Origin: Mycobacterium sp.
Lineage (GTDB): Bacteria > Actinomycetota > Actinomycetes > Mycobacteriales > Mycobacteriaceae
Assembly: GCA_020438865.1 (NCBI GenBank)
Contig: JAGQTU010000021.1
Span: 1-53,877, forward strand
Direction: 5' to 3'
Length of the DNA stretch: 53,877 nucleotides
The stretch's first letter is position 1, and the number at the start of each line of letters is the position of its first letter. Of the stretch, positions 1-8,428 are shown piece after piece. A program made the translations under genes and the position numbers. The notes beneath the pieces were generated by a model. The model made no database searches and was not told the DNA's origin. It worked only from the letters and a program-made list of their open reading frames with translations.

Positions 1-2
1 CG

Positions 3-311
3 CTGGCCGAGATCGTGCCGACCGAGGTGGCCGCGGCGGCACTGGTGATCGTCGGCGCGATGATGTTCTCTCAGCTCAGGCATGTCGACATCAGCGAATT
101 CTCGGTGGCGCTACCCGTCGTGCTGACGGTGGCCACCATGCCGTTCAGCTACTCGATCGCCAATGGCATCGGGGTCGGCTTCGTGACCTGGGTGGTGGTG
201 CGTTCGGCGGCGGGCAAGGGCCGCGAGATCAGCCCGCTGCTCTGGATCGTCGCCGCCGGGTTCGTGGTGTACTTCGCCCGCAGCTGGATCCAGTCGACGG
301 TCGGGGTGTAA
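3..311 (+). CDS. NCS2/AzgA-type nucleobase permease, C-terminal fragment
   Basis: The reading frame is open from the left edge (first whole codon at base 3) to the TAA ending at 311, so only about 102 C-terminal residues are visible. They form roughly three hydrophobic segments. Stretches such as EIVPTEVAAAALVIVGAMM and MPFSYSIANGIGVGF are typical of the last membrane helices of the NCS2 xanthine/uracil/adenine permease family (AzgA/PbuG branch). These are proton-coupled purine importers of the inner membrane. The substrate cannot be told from this part of the protein. A GTG at 15 is internal and not the start. Family assignment rests on sequence pattern alone. Confidence 0.75.
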   Translation: MAEIVPTEVAAAALVIVGAMMFSQLRHVDISEFSVALPVVLTVATMPFSYSIANGIGVGFVTWVVVRSAAGKGREISPLLWIVAAGFVVYFARSWIQSTVGV

Positions 312-379
312 ATAGCGCTCACGTCATTATTCGCGAACGATTCCGTTTCGGGCTGTACCTGCGGGTATGGTGCTCTTTC

Positions 380-1048
380 GTGGGGAGACACAGGTTAGCC
401 AAACCGCGACGCCGCTGGCCGGTGCCGCTGGGGGCGCTTGTGGTCGCCGGCGTCGCCGCGTCGCTTGCCAGTGGGGCCAGTGCGCATCCGCGTCCCGAGG
501 CCGCGCCGGTGTGCTGTCCGGAACTCGTCGCCGGATTCACCGACCTGTCGGCCGCGCCCGCAGCCTCCCGCTACAAGGTCGTCGCCAGCACCGAGACGTC
601 GTTCGCGATCAGCACGCTCGCCGCCGACCGTAGTTTCCGGGGCCGCCTGCTGCCGGTCGGGGTCGCCCCCGAGCGCGGGTTGCAGGTCGAGACCATCCTG
701 GTGGCCCGTGCGGTCAGCGCCGCCTTCCCGGAGATCCACAACATCGGCGGCGTACGCCCGGACGCCTTGAAGTGGCATCCCAACGGCATGGCGATCGACG
801 TGATGATCCCCAACTACCAGACCCCGGCGGGCAGGGAACTCGGTAACCGCATCGCCGCCTTCGCCCTGCAGAACGCCGCGAAGTTCCACCTCAACCACGT
901 GATCTGGCAGCGGATGCTCTACCAGGGCAGCGGCCCGCCCAAGCTGATGCCCAACATGGGCTCTGACGACGCCAACCACTACACGCACGTTCACATCGCC
1001 ACCGACGGCGGCGGCTACCCCACCGGCCTCGAGTCCTACTTCGGCTGA
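380..1048 (+). CDS. Exported Zn-peptidase-like protein (ARB_07466-type C-terminal domain)
   Basis: A 222-residue secreted protein. The N-terminus has a basic RRR stretch (10-12), a hydrophobic core and a probable signal peptidase site after ASA at residue 35. The C-terminal two thirds resemble mycobacterial exported proteins of the Rv0320 type. H133 and D140 in HPNGMAID, together with HYTHVHI near residues 200-206, give an H-x6-D...H-x-H pattern as in LAS/M15-type peptidoglycan peptidases. A role in cell-wall peptide cleavage is therefore plausible but not proven. Two adjacent Cys (44-45) follow the signal. The start is the GTG at 380; no ATG fits this frame. It stands alone, 68 bases after the permease. 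Confidence 0.75.
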   Translation: MGRHRLAKPRRRWPVPLGALVVAGVAASLASGASAHPRPEAAPVCCPELVAGFTDLSAAPAASRYKVVASTETSFAISTLAADRSFRGRLLPVGVAPERGLQVETILVARAVSAAFPEIHNIGGVRPDALKWHPNGMAIDVMIPNYQTPAGRELGNRIAAFALQNAAKFHLNHVIWQRMLYQGSGPPKLMPNMGSDDANHYTHVHIATDGGGYPTGLESYFG

Positions 1049-1155
1049 GCCGAGCCGACGCACCGCGTCGAAAAGAACGCCGCGGGCCCCCGCCTGTTGC
1101 TACGTTCCCCTGCACCGCCGGGTCGAGAAGCCGGCCGCGGGAAAGGAACACGCCC

Positions 1156-2007
1156 ATGACACGACCGATCACACCCCGGATCACACGTAGCGCCCTGCTC
1201 GGCGAGTTCTTCGCCGAGTTCTTCGGCACCATGATCCTGATCCTGTTCGGCGTGGGTGTGGTCGCCCAGGTCGTGACCGGCGGGTTCCCCACTACGACCG
1301 GCGCCACCGGCGACTACAACTCGATCGCCTGGGGTTGGGGGCTGGGTGTCACGATGGCGGTGTACGTCGCCGGCCGGCTCAGCGGCGCGCACCTCAACCC
1401 GGCGGTCACGGTCGCGCTGGCCGCGTTCAAGGGTTTCAGCGCGCGCAAGGTCGTCCCCTACATCGGTGCCCAACTGGCGGGCGCCTTCGTCGGCGCGCTG
1501 CTGGTGCGGTGGGCCTATTCCGACGCCATCAACCGCGTCGACCCCGGCCACACCAAGGCCACCCAGGGCATCTTCTCCACCTCGCCGGATATTGGCGTCT
1601 CGATCCCGACGGCGTTTCTCGACCAGATCATCGGGACCGCCATCCTGGTGATGGTGATTTTCGCGCTGACCAGTGCGGTCAACAATCCGCCGCTGGGCAA
1701 CACCGCGCCGCTGTTCATCGGCCTGCTGGTGGTCGGCATCGGCCTCGGGTGGGGCGCCAACGCCGGCTACGCCATCAACCCGGCCCGTGACTTCGCGCCC
1801 CGCATCGCGTCCTGGCTGACCGGTTACCACGACGCCATGTATTCGACCAACGGGCCGGAGCTGTACTTCTGGCTGCCCATCGTGGCCCCGTTGGTGGGCG
1901 GGCTGATCGGCGGTGCGCTGTTCGTGTTCGGTATCGAACGCTTCCTGCCCGCCGCCATCACCGAGCCCGCCGAGATCGGCGTCGTCGAGCCGACACCGTT
2001 GCGCTGA
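1156..2007 (+). CDS. MIP-family channel, glycerol facilitator (GlpF) type
   Basis: A 283-residue integral membrane channel with the two half-helix signatures of the aquaporin family, NPA at residues 81-83 and NPARD at 208-212. The Asp directly after the second NPA-R, the long loops and the length close to E. coli GlpF (281 aa) favour an aquaglyceroporin passing glycerol or small polyols over a strict water channel. Six membrane helices fit the hydrophobic pattern. The ATG at 1156 is preceded by GGGAAAGGAAC, a good ribosome-binding site. No glpK or glpD gene lies beside it, so the physiological substrate is inferred only. Confidence 0.9.
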   Translation: MTRPITPRITRSALLGEFFAEFFGTMILILFGVGVVAQVVTGGFPTTTGATGDYNSIAWGWGLGVTMAVYVAGRLSGAHLNPAVTVALAAFKGFSARKVVPYIGAQLAGAFVGALLVRWAYSDAINRVDPGHTKATQGIFSTSPDIGVSIPTAFLDQIIGTAILVMVIFALTSAVNNPPLGNTAPLFIGLLVVGIGLGWGANAGYAINPARDFAPRIASWLTGYHDAMYSTNGPELYFWLPIVAPLVGGLIGGALFVFGIERFLPAAITEPAEIGVVEPTPLR

Positions 2008-2072
2008 CGGCTTTGCGCGGCATGTCTGCCTACAGTGATGTCCAGACACCCCGGCGACCTGGAGCACACCTC

Positions 2073-2570
2073 ATGGAACTTCGCGGTACGGCCTTCATCC
2101 CGCTGACGGCGGCCCTCATCCTCGTGCCACTGCTCGGCACGCCCCTCGCACACGGCGACCCGGCGCCCAACTGGTCGGGCAACTACAAGATCACCTTCCA
2201 CACCGACCAGAAGTCGGGCACCAGCATGGCCGCGACCCAGAGCGAGGAGCCGTACTCCGCGACCTACGAGTTCAGCACCGACTGCTCGTCGGGCACCTGC
2301 GTCGCTTCGGCGGTTGACGGCCCGACGCCGAAGGACAACGTCAGCAAGGCGGTCAAATTCGACTGGACGGGTTCGCAGTGGTCGCGGACCAACAACTGGC
2401 GGTGGGACTGCCTGCTTCCCGACCGGACGATCACCTACGACCCGGCCACCTCGGTGACCACCTACCTGCCGCAGGCCGACGGTTCGCTCACCGGAACGTT
2501 TCAGACCACCATCAACTCCGGCGCCTGCCAGGGCACGGTGACCATTCCGGTGACCGCCGTCCCGGTGTGA
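2073..2570 (+). CDS. Small secreted protein, conserved in mycobacteria, function unknown
   Basis: A 165-residue protein beginning at the ATG at 2073, which lies behind GGAGCACACC. The upstream in-frame ATGs would only add a non-signal-like extension. An N-terminal hydrophobic stretch ends in AHG at about residue 28, so the mature protein would start DPAPNWSG. The mature part is polar, rich in Thr/Ser/Asp and contains four cysteines (DCSSGTC, WDC, GAC) that could form two disulfides in the periplasm or outside the cell. I recognise the style of mycobacterial secreted proteins of unknown function but cannot assign a role. Confidence 0.75.
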   Translation: MELRGTAFIPLTAALILVPLLGTPLAHGDPAPNWSGNYKITFHTDQKSGTSMAATQSEEPYSATYEFSTDCSSGTCVASAVDGPTPKDNVSKAVKFDWTGSQWSRTNNWRWDCLLPDRTITYDPATSVTTYLPQADGSLTGTFQTTINSGACQGTVTIPVTAVPV

Positions 2571-2620
2571 CGCTCGCCGACCACCGCACATTCGCCTGAC
2601 CGGTGGAGCCGACCTTTGCC

Positions 2621-3790
2621 ATGCTGGGCACCATGGCCCGCCTCCCCCGCCGAATCGCTTCGGAACTGAACGCGAAGCTGCGCAGCCCCGAGACCGCAGC
2701 GGTGGTGGCGGGAATCGAGAGCAGGCTCACGCAGCGCCGCCGCGAACAGAAGATCTCCTCCGGCGCGTTCCGTGGCCTGCACGTGATCGTCTATCGCGGC
2801 TTCGTCGCCGACGGCGTGGCCAAGGTCCGCGTCAAGGTGATCGAGACCCCGGAACTGCCCGGCGACAGCCGCATCCCCTACTGGGACACCGCCGAGGCGA
2901 ATCTGCGCAGGCACGCCGCGCTCGACATCGTCGGAGCCGAGGTCGAGTTGCGGATCGGCAAGCACAGCGCCACCGAGGTCACCGACGATCACGGATTCGC
3001 CAACTTCTCGCTGCGAGTGCCCAACCTGCGGGTGGGCTGGCACGAGGCGAGCGCCGTGACCACACCGATCGGCGGCGGCGAGTCGGCCTCTGGCACCGGG
3101 GAGGTGGTCAAGCCCGCGCGCGGGGCACCGTTCCTGGTGATCTCCGACATCGATGACACCATCCTGCTCACCGGGCTGACCGAGGGCGTGACGATGGTGC
3201 TGCGGACGGTGCTGCGCGACGTCACCGAGCGCCGGGCGATCCCCGGCATGGCGGCGCTCTACCAGGGGCTGGCCCGGGGCCTCCCCAGCCGGTCGGGCAA
3301 CCGGAAGCCGGCGCCGACGTTCTTCTACGTGTCGACCGGAAGCTGGTCGTTCTACCCGATGCTCGACGAGTTCATCGACTCCCGTGGATTCCCGGCCGGT
3401 CCGATGTTCCTCACCGACTGGGGGCCGACCGAGCGGTACCTGCGGCGCAGCGGGGCCGAGCACAAGCGCACGGCGATCCGCCGGATCTTCGAGGCCTATC
3501 CCGACATGCAGTTCGTCCTCATCGGCGACAGCGGGCAGCGCGATCCGCTCACCTACGAGGAAATGGCCCGCGAGTTCCCCGGTCGGGTCAAGCTCGTCAT
3601 CATCCGGCAGGTCGGTGCCGACGACGACGGGCGCAATACCGAATTGGTGTTGCGGGCAACGGAATTGCGCGATGAGGCGATCCCTTTGTACCTGGTGCCC
3701 GATGCTTCCGTCGCCGCGGGTCTGGCCCATGAACTCGGCCTGTGCGACGAGGCCACCCTCGCCGAGGTCCGCGAGGAATCCGCGCCGTAA
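2621..3790 (+). CDS. App1-like phosphatidate phosphatase (DUF2183)
   Basis: About 389 residues. The C-terminal half carries the HAD-type catalytic signature SDIDDTIL (D176, D178), followed by STGSWSFYP and later IGDSGQRDP. These three blocks define the App1/DUF2183 phosphatase family, whose yeast member is a Mg-dependent phosphatidate phosphatase. The N-terminal half is the usual beta-rich accessory domain. The substrate here (phosphatidate or another phospholipid) is inferred. The start is uncertain: GTG 2603, ATG 2621 and ATG 2633 are all in frame; 2621 is chosen because TGGAG precedes it. It converges with the radical SAM gene, 12 bases apart. Confidence 0.8.
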   Translation: MLGTMARLPRRIASELNAKLRSPETAAVVAGIESRLTQRRREQKISSGAFRGLHVIVYRGFVADGVAKVRVKVIETPELPGDSRIPYWDTAEANLRRHAALDIVGAEVELRIGKHSATEVTDDHGFANFSLRVPNLRVGWHEASAVTTPIGGGESASGTGEVVKPARGAPFLVISDIDDTILLTGLTEGVTMVLRTVLRDVTERRAIPGMAALYQGLARGLPSRSGNRKPAPTFFYVSTGSWSFYPMLDEFIDSRGFPAGPMFLTDWGPTERYLRRSGAEHKRTAIRRIFEAYPDMQFVLIGDSGQRDPLTYEEMAREFPGRVKLVIIRQVGADDDGRNTELVLRATELRDEAIPLYLVPDASVAAGLAHELGLCDEATLAEVREESAP

Positions 3791-3802
3791 GGGCGTGCCC
3801 GG

Positions 3803-5359
3803 CTAGATCGTATTGACCGGCGTCCGGCGTTCGACCATTTCGCGCGACATCATGTGGTGGTGGTAGTGCATCGCGCATTTCACCACACAGATGAAGGCGA
3901 AGTTGGGGTCCGGGCGCCGGCGCAGGATCTTCGTCATCCGGCGTCGGTAGAGCCGGCGCAGGTCCGGGTCGGGAATGTTCTTCATCAGCAATAGGAACAG
4001 GCCCATCGCCCGGGCGGCGTCGAGCGACTGCGATTTCCACTTCCGCAGCGGGTGTTTCCGCCAGTAGGCGTTGCGGACCCGGGCGAAATCGAAATGCCGG
4101 GTGAGGTAGAGATTCTCCAGCCGGTCGAAGTAGAAGTCCGCGTCGTAGAGCTCCTCCATCAGACCGACGTAGCCGTCGCGCAACTCTTCCCGGCTCATGC
4201 CCAACGGGATCACGTTCGTGCCGAACGGCTGCGCGTCGTCGAGATCCAGCCGGCCTTCGCTTCGCAACCGGGCGTGCAGCGGGGTCTTGGGGATGGCCGA
4301 GAGCATGCCGACCATCGCATGCATGATGTCGGTCTGCTGAATGAAGTCCAACTGCTCCTTGAAGATTCGGGTGTCGTCGTGGTCGAATCCGACGATCATG
4401 CCGCACCAGACCTCCAGGCCGGAGTCCTGCACCTTGCGGACCCGATCGACGATCGTTCCCCCCCGGACGTTCTGGAACTTCTTGGTTTCGCGCAGAGATT
4501 CCTCGTTCGGGGTTTCGATACCGATGAAGACCACGGTGATGTTGGCGGCGACCATCAGCGCCATCATGTCCTCGTCCTCGGCGAGGTTCAGCGACGCCTC
4601 GGTGAAGAACTGCAACGGATAGCCCTCGGCGGCCTGCCATTCCGCGATATCGCGCAACAGCTCCTTGGCGGCGACCTTGTTCCCGATCAGGTTGTCGTCG
4701 ACGATGAAGGCGATCAGCAGCTTGTGCCGGCGCAGCGCCTCCAGTTCGGCGATCACCTGGGCGCTGGTCTTCAGCCGCGGCTTGCGCCCGAACGTGACGA
4801 TGATGTCGCAGAACTCGCATTGGAACGGGCAGCCACGACTGAACTGGACGCTGCCGAACAGGTAGTTCTTGGTGTCGATCAGGTCGTAGCGCGGCACCGG
4901 CACGGTCGTCATGTCGGTCCGCTCTAGCTGTTCGTAGCGGGCCTGATGTCGCCCCTCGGCCCATTCGGCGAGGAATTGCGGCCAGGTGGTCTCCGCCTCG
5001 CCGACGAAGATCGCGTCGGCCAGCCCCTCGAAGTAGTCCTCCTGGACGGTGACCCACGGGCCGCCGACCACGGTGAACACGTCCCGGGCCTTGAGCTCGC
5101 CGAGGATCTCCCGCATCCGGACCCGCTGGACGCTCATGCCCGTGAGCCCCACGATGTCGGCCCGGGCCACCACGTCGTAGTCGATCGGTTCGACGTTCTC
5201 GTCGACGATCGTCACCCGGTGGCCCTCCGGGGTGAGCGCGGCGAGCAACGGCAGGCAGGCGGTGGGCAGATTGCATTTCTTGCCCAGCATCGGCAGGGCG
5301 TGCTCCAGGCCCCAGTACGACGCCTCGAACCGAGGATTGATCAGGACGATATTTGCCAT
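3803..5359 (-). CDS. B12-binding-domain radical SAM protein (DUF4070-type)
   Basis: A 518-residue enzyme. Residues 1-135 form a cobalamin-binding-type Rossmann domain, without the DxHxxG lower-ligand motif. The radical SAM core begins with C177-x3-C181-x2-C184 (GCPFQCEFC), which would hold the [4Fe-4S] cluster and SAM. A C-terminal region of the DUF4070 type follows. Relatives include HpnP-like hopanoid methylases and many uncharacterised enzymes that methylate or rearrange lipids and natural products; the substrate here is unknown. MANIVLINPR at ATG 5359 is chosen because GGAG lies 9 bases upstream. An in-frame ATG at 5365 is too close to it. It is divergent from the DUF4185 gene, and the hairpin at 5368-5395 contains its ribosome-binding site. 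Confidence 0.85.
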   Translation of the reverse strand: MANIVLINPRFEASYWGLEHALPMLGKKCNLPTACLPLLAALTPEGHRVTIVDENVEPIDYDVVARADIVGLTGMSVQRVRMREILGELKARDVFTVVGGPWVTVQEDYFEGLADAIFVGEAETTWPQFLAEWAEGRHQARYEQLERTDMTTVPVPRYDLIDTKNYLFGSVQFSRGCPFQCEFCDIIVTFGRKPRLKTSAQVIAELEALRRHKLLIAFIVDDNLIGNKVAAKELLRDIAEWQAAEGYPLQFFTEASLNLAEDEDMMALMVAANITVVFIGIETPNEESLRETKKFQNVRGGTIVDRVRKVQDSGLEVWCGMIVGFDHDDTRIFKEQLDFIQQTDIMHAMVGMLSAIPKTPLHARLRSEGRLDLDDAQPFGTNVIPLGMSREELRDGYVGLMEELYDADFYFDRLENLYLTRHFDFARVRNAYWRKHPLRKWKSQSLDAARAMGLFLLLMKNIPDPDLRRLYRRRMTKILRRRPDPNFAFICVVKCAMHYHHHMMSREMVERRTPVNTI

Positions 5360-5367
5360 GGTCATTA

Positions 5368-5395
5368 GCTCCGGGTCGGCTCGCCGACCCGGAGC
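5368..5395 (-). promoter_or_regulatory. Perfect hairpin enclosing the radical SAM gene's ribosome-binding site
   Basis: Bases 5368-5379 (GCTCCGGGTCGG) and 5384-5395 (CCGACCCGGAGC) are exact reverse complements with a 4-base loop. Read on the minus strand, the 3' arm ends in CGGAGC, which holds the GGAG Shine-Dalgarno. It lies 2 bases before ATG 5365 and 8 before ATG 5359. In mRNA this 12-bp GC-rich stem would bury the ribosome-binding site. It may instead be, or also be, a DNA operator. Confidence 0.7.
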
Positions 5396-5529
5396 CGAGT
5401 CCTGAATTCGCTGGTCATCTGGCCCAGCGTAACACCAAGGCCGGGTCCGGCGATGGTATAAAAAGCGGTGGACAGAAGTTTGCCGCGTCGGTCGGGAAGG
5501 CGCAGGGTGGTGCGGGTTCGTCAAATGTC

Positions 5530-5550
5530 GCGGGAGCGGGCCGCTCCCGC
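5530..5550. promoter_or_regulatory. 21-bp GC palindrome in the divergent promoter region
   Basis: GCGGGAGCGG (5530-5539) and CCGCTCCCGC (5541-5550) are exact reverse complements around one central base. With almost no loop it fits a dimeric regulator's operator better than an RNA hairpin. It lies about 145 bases before the DUF4185 start and 170 before the radical SAM start, so it could serve either gene. No regulator gene is adjacent. Confidence 0.4.
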
Positions 5551-5696
5551 CGTTCATACCGACTGCAAGAACCGGAACAAACGTCCCAGAATCGCCTCCC
5601 CAGCAAACTCCCATGGGTCACAATTGCCCCGTCGGCTGACGCTGTCGGCCGGACATGTGTCGGGGGGCACCGCTACACGCTGGGGGAACGACTGAC

Positions 5697-8420
5697 ATGG
5701 CCGCAGGCAGATACATCGGACGGGTCGGAGCGCTGGCCGTCGCGTTGGGGGTTGGCACGGCAGTGGGGTCAGGCTACGGCTTGGCCTGGGCCGATACCAC
5801 GGGAACCTCGGACTCGGACTCGACGTCGTCGTCATCGCAGTCCTCGTCGACGAGTGGATCGACGGACACCGGATCAAAGACCACCACGGGCGAGTCCACG
5901 ACGACGGGCACCACGACCGGCACCACCACGTCGACCGGCGGCAGCACCACGTCGACCGGCGGCAGCACCACGTCCACCGGCGGCAGCACCACGTCGACCG
6001 GCACCACCACGTCGACCGGCGGCAGCACCACGTCGGACTCCCAGCCCACCACGTCCTCCACGACCGGCACCACGAGGACGAGCACCTCGGGCACTCAGAT
6101 CACAACGGGCTCCACCACATCGGTGACGACCGGCTCCGGATCCTCCACCGACCCGAAGTCCACGCTGAGCGCGCAGGGGGTGGTGGAGGGCAGCACCACC
6201 GAGTCACGCACCACCTCCCAGCCGACAAGCACCTCCCCGTCCACCAAGGTCGAGAAGCCCACCGAAACGACGGCCGTCACCCAGCCGACAAGCACCTCCC
6301 CGTCCACCAAGGTCGAGAAGCCCACCGAACCGACGGCCGTCACCCAGCCGACGCCGAGCCCCACGCCCAACCCGGAACCAACACCGCAGGCTCAGCAGCA
6401 GACGGTGCCTGACAACAAGTCATCGTCGACCACCCAGTCCTCGAGCAACCCGCAGCCGACCACCGCCACCGCGACGACGTCGCGGGTGCCGACGACCACG
6501 CTGAGTGCGAACACCCAGTCGACCGCGACCTCGGTCACCGCGCCGACCGCCCTCACCGAACCGTTGTTGAGCCGGTCCCTGGTCACCGCCCTGGCCGCAT
6601 CCGCCCCGACGCCGGTCTCCCTGCTGTCGCCGACGGCCGTCCCGCCCCCGGTCAGCCCCCCGTCTCCGGTCGCCCGCGCCGTGACGAGTCTGCTGTCCGT
6701 CTTCGGCATCGACCTGCTGGCCGGCACCACTCCGGTGGCACCCGCACAGTCGCCGCTGCTGTGGGGGCTGCTGGGATGGGTGCGACGGCAACTGGCCGGT
6801 GCGGTCCCCAGCACCCCGCAGATCTCGACGATGACCACCTCGCTGTTCACCGCCCAGCCGGTCGGCGCGCTCGACCTCGATCCGGCCGCAACCGCGCCGG
6901 CGGCGACGGTGGACGCGGTGGAGCCCATCGCGCTGGATGCCGCGGCGCCGGCCGCGCTGGATGTGGCGACACCTGCCACCTTCGGTGTCGAAGAGTCGGC
7001 CGCGCTGGATGTGGCGACACCTGCCACCTTCGCTCTCGACGATTCGGGCCCGGTGGATGCGACGGCCGACCCGGCGACGGACCCAACGGCCCTGGACACC
7101 GCCACGCCGATGATGATGGCGGCCGCGGTGGAGCCGGTCGCCCTGGCGGCAACCGCCCCGACCACCTTCGCCGCGCCGGTCACCCTGGCCGCGGCCGCGC
7201 TGGCTGCGCCGGCACCGGGGTTCCCCGCCCCGGGCGCCCAGCTGAGCCCCTCGACGAACTTCATCAGTTGGCTGACCGGCAACTTCCCGGACAACTACAC
7301 GTTGTCCCGCTTCGGAATCAACGGCACCGACGTGGGCATCATCTGGGACAACGGCATGGTGGACGATCCGTCCACGCCCTACAACGAGCACCAGTTGCTG
7401 ATCGCGTTCGGCGACACGTTCGGCGACCCCAACGCCCCGGGCCAGCAGTGGCGGTCCAATGTCCTGCTGCGCACCTCGGACCTGGTGCTGTCCGACGGCT
7501 TGTCGATCCCCAACGGCACCGTGATCAATGCCGCCGATCTGTCCACCTACTTCGGCGGTGCGCCGCTTGCCTATGTGAACTTCGCCAAGCAGATCATCGA
7601 CGACCCCAATCTCGGCCCCGCGGTGACGATCATCCCGACCGCAGGCATCTCCGTCCCGACGCCGGGAACCATGTTCGGCGTCACGCAATACATCAACTTC
7701 ATGGCCGTCCAGCAGTGGGGCAATCCGGGCTATTGGACCACCAGCTATTCGGCGATCGCGTACTCACAGGACAACGGCCAGAACTGGACCGTCGCCCCGT
7801 CCACCGTTCGCCTCAACCAGTGGTGGACCGGGAACCAGAATTTCCAGCAGGTTTCCTACGTTCGGCCGGATGACGGCTACGTCTACATGTACGGCACGCC
7901 CAACGGGCGCCAGGGCAACGCATATCTGGCCCGGGTGCCCGAGCAGTCGATGCTGGACCTGACCAAGTACCAGTACTGGAACGGCAGCGCGGCGGCCGTG
8001 CCCGGCCAGCCGGGCCCCGCGGGGCAATGGGTCACGGGCAACCCGGCGGCGGCGACAGCCATCTTTCCGATCCAGACCATCACCAGTGTTGGTGCCTGCG
8101 GAGCACTCTCTCAGAGCCGGGGTGCCGGCTCCACCACCAGCGAGATGTCGGTCCAGTACAACGCTTACCTGAAGAAGTACATCGCCATGTACACCGACCA
8201 GAACAACAGCGTCGTGATGCGCACATCCGACCTGCCGCAGGGCGCATGGTCCTACGCCAAGGTGCTGATGAACCAGCAACCCGGCGGCATCTACGCACCG
8301 ATGATGAACCCGTGGTCGCCGTCGACCAAGGGCACGGGATCCGATCTCTACTGGAACCTGTCGCTGTTCAGCACCTACGACGTGATGAACATGCGTACCG
8401 ACCTGTCCAAAGTGAACTGA
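5697..8420 (+). CDS. Large secreted DUF4185 protein with Ser/Thr- and Ala/Pro-rich linker
   Basis: A 907-residue exoprotein. A signal peptide (residues 1-32, ending AWA) is followed by about 250 residues of Ser/Thr/Gly low complexity made of near-identical repeats (GGSTTST; TSTSPSTKVEKPTE). A hydrophobic Ala/Pro/Val-rich region follows to about residue 515. The C-terminal 390 residues (from NFISWLTGNFPDN, through LLIAFGDTFGDPN and VRPDDGYVYMYGT) match the mycobacterial DUF4185 domain, a predicted beta-propeller of unknown activity. The Ser/Thr/Pro stretch suggests a cell-wall spanning or mannosylated stalk displaying the propeller. ATG 5697 is chosen over the in-frame ATG at 5655 because the signal peptide starts there, with GGGGGAACG upstream. 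Confidence 0.85.
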   Translation: MAAGRYIGRVGALAVALGVGTAVGSGYGLAWADTTGTSDSDSTSSSSQSSSTSGSTDTGSKTTTGESTTTGTTTGTTTSTGGSTTSTGGSTTSTGGSTTSTGTTTSTGGSTTSDSQPTTSSTTGTTRTSTSGTQITTGSTTSVTTGSGSSTDPKSTLSAQGVVEGSTTESRTTSQPTSTSPSTKVEKPTETTAVTQPTSTSPSTKVEKPTEPTAVTQPTPSPTPNPEPTPQAQQQTVPDNKSSSTTQSSSNPQPTTATATTSRVPTTTLSANTQSTATSVTAPTALTEPLLSRSLVTALAASAPTPVSLLSPTAVPPPVSPPSPVARAVTSLLSVFGIDLLAGTTPVAPAQSPLLWGLLGWVRRQLAGAVPSTPQISTMTTSLFTAQPVGALDLDPAATAPAATVDAVEPIALDAAAPAALDVATPATFGVEESAALDVATPATFALDDSGPVDATADPATDPTALDTATPMMMAAAVEPVALAATAPTTFAAPVTLAAAALAAPAPGFPAPGAQLSPSTNFISWLTGNFPDNYTLSRFGINGTDVGIIWDNGMVDDPSTPYNEHQLLIAFGDTFGDPNAPGQQWRSNVLLRTSDLVLSDGLSIPNGTVINAADLSTYFGGAPLAYVNFAKQIIDDPNLGPAVTIIPTAGISVPTPGTMFGVTQYINFMAVQQWGNPGYWTTSYSAIAYSQDNGQNWTVAPSTVRLNQWWTGNQNFQQVSYVRPDDGYVYMYGTPNGRQGNAYLARVPEQSMLDLTKYQYWNGSAAAVPGQPGPAGQWVTGNPAAATAIFPIQTITSVGACGALSQSRGAGSTTSEMSVQYNAYLKKYIAMYTDQNNSVVMRTSDLPQGAWSYAKVLMNQQPGGIYAPMMNPWSPSTKGTGSDLYWNLSLFSTYDVMNMRTDLSKVN
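5930..6031 (+). repeat. Tandem 21-bp coding repeats (Ser/Thr/Gly)
   Basis: A unit beginning GTCGACCGGCGGCAGCAC recurs at 5930, 5951, 5972 and 6011, with a shorter 18-bp variant at 5993. All units stay in frame, so changes in copy number lengthen or shorten the exoprotein stalk without breaking it. Confidence 0.8.
6219..6344 (+). repeat. Two tandem 63-bp coding repeats
   Basis: Units 6219-6281 and 6282-6344 differ at a single base and encode two successive 21-residue blocks containing TSTSPSTKVEKPTE. The near identity indicates a recent in-frame duplication inside the DUF4185 gene. Confidence 0.85.
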
Positions 8421-8428
8421 GGAGCGTC

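Larger units (their letters stand above)
5360..5696. other. Divergent intergenic region between the radical SAM and DUF4185 genes
   Basis: This 337-base stretch separates two genes transcribed away from each other and should hold both promoters. It contains the RBS hairpin (5368-5395) and a separate palindrome (5530-5550). I see no B12 riboswitch core next to the B12-binding enzyme. Reading frames here show no codon pattern or start site worth calling. Confidence 0.6.

Noticed and set aside
5360-5696. Cobalamin riboswitch upstream of the B12-binding enzyme
   Set aside because: I found no B12-box-like core; the only strong RNA structure is the simple RBS hairpin.
5930-6344. Regular repeats considered as a CRISPR array
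   Set aside because: Repeats are contiguous, in frame and coding; there are no unique spacers between copies and no cas genes.
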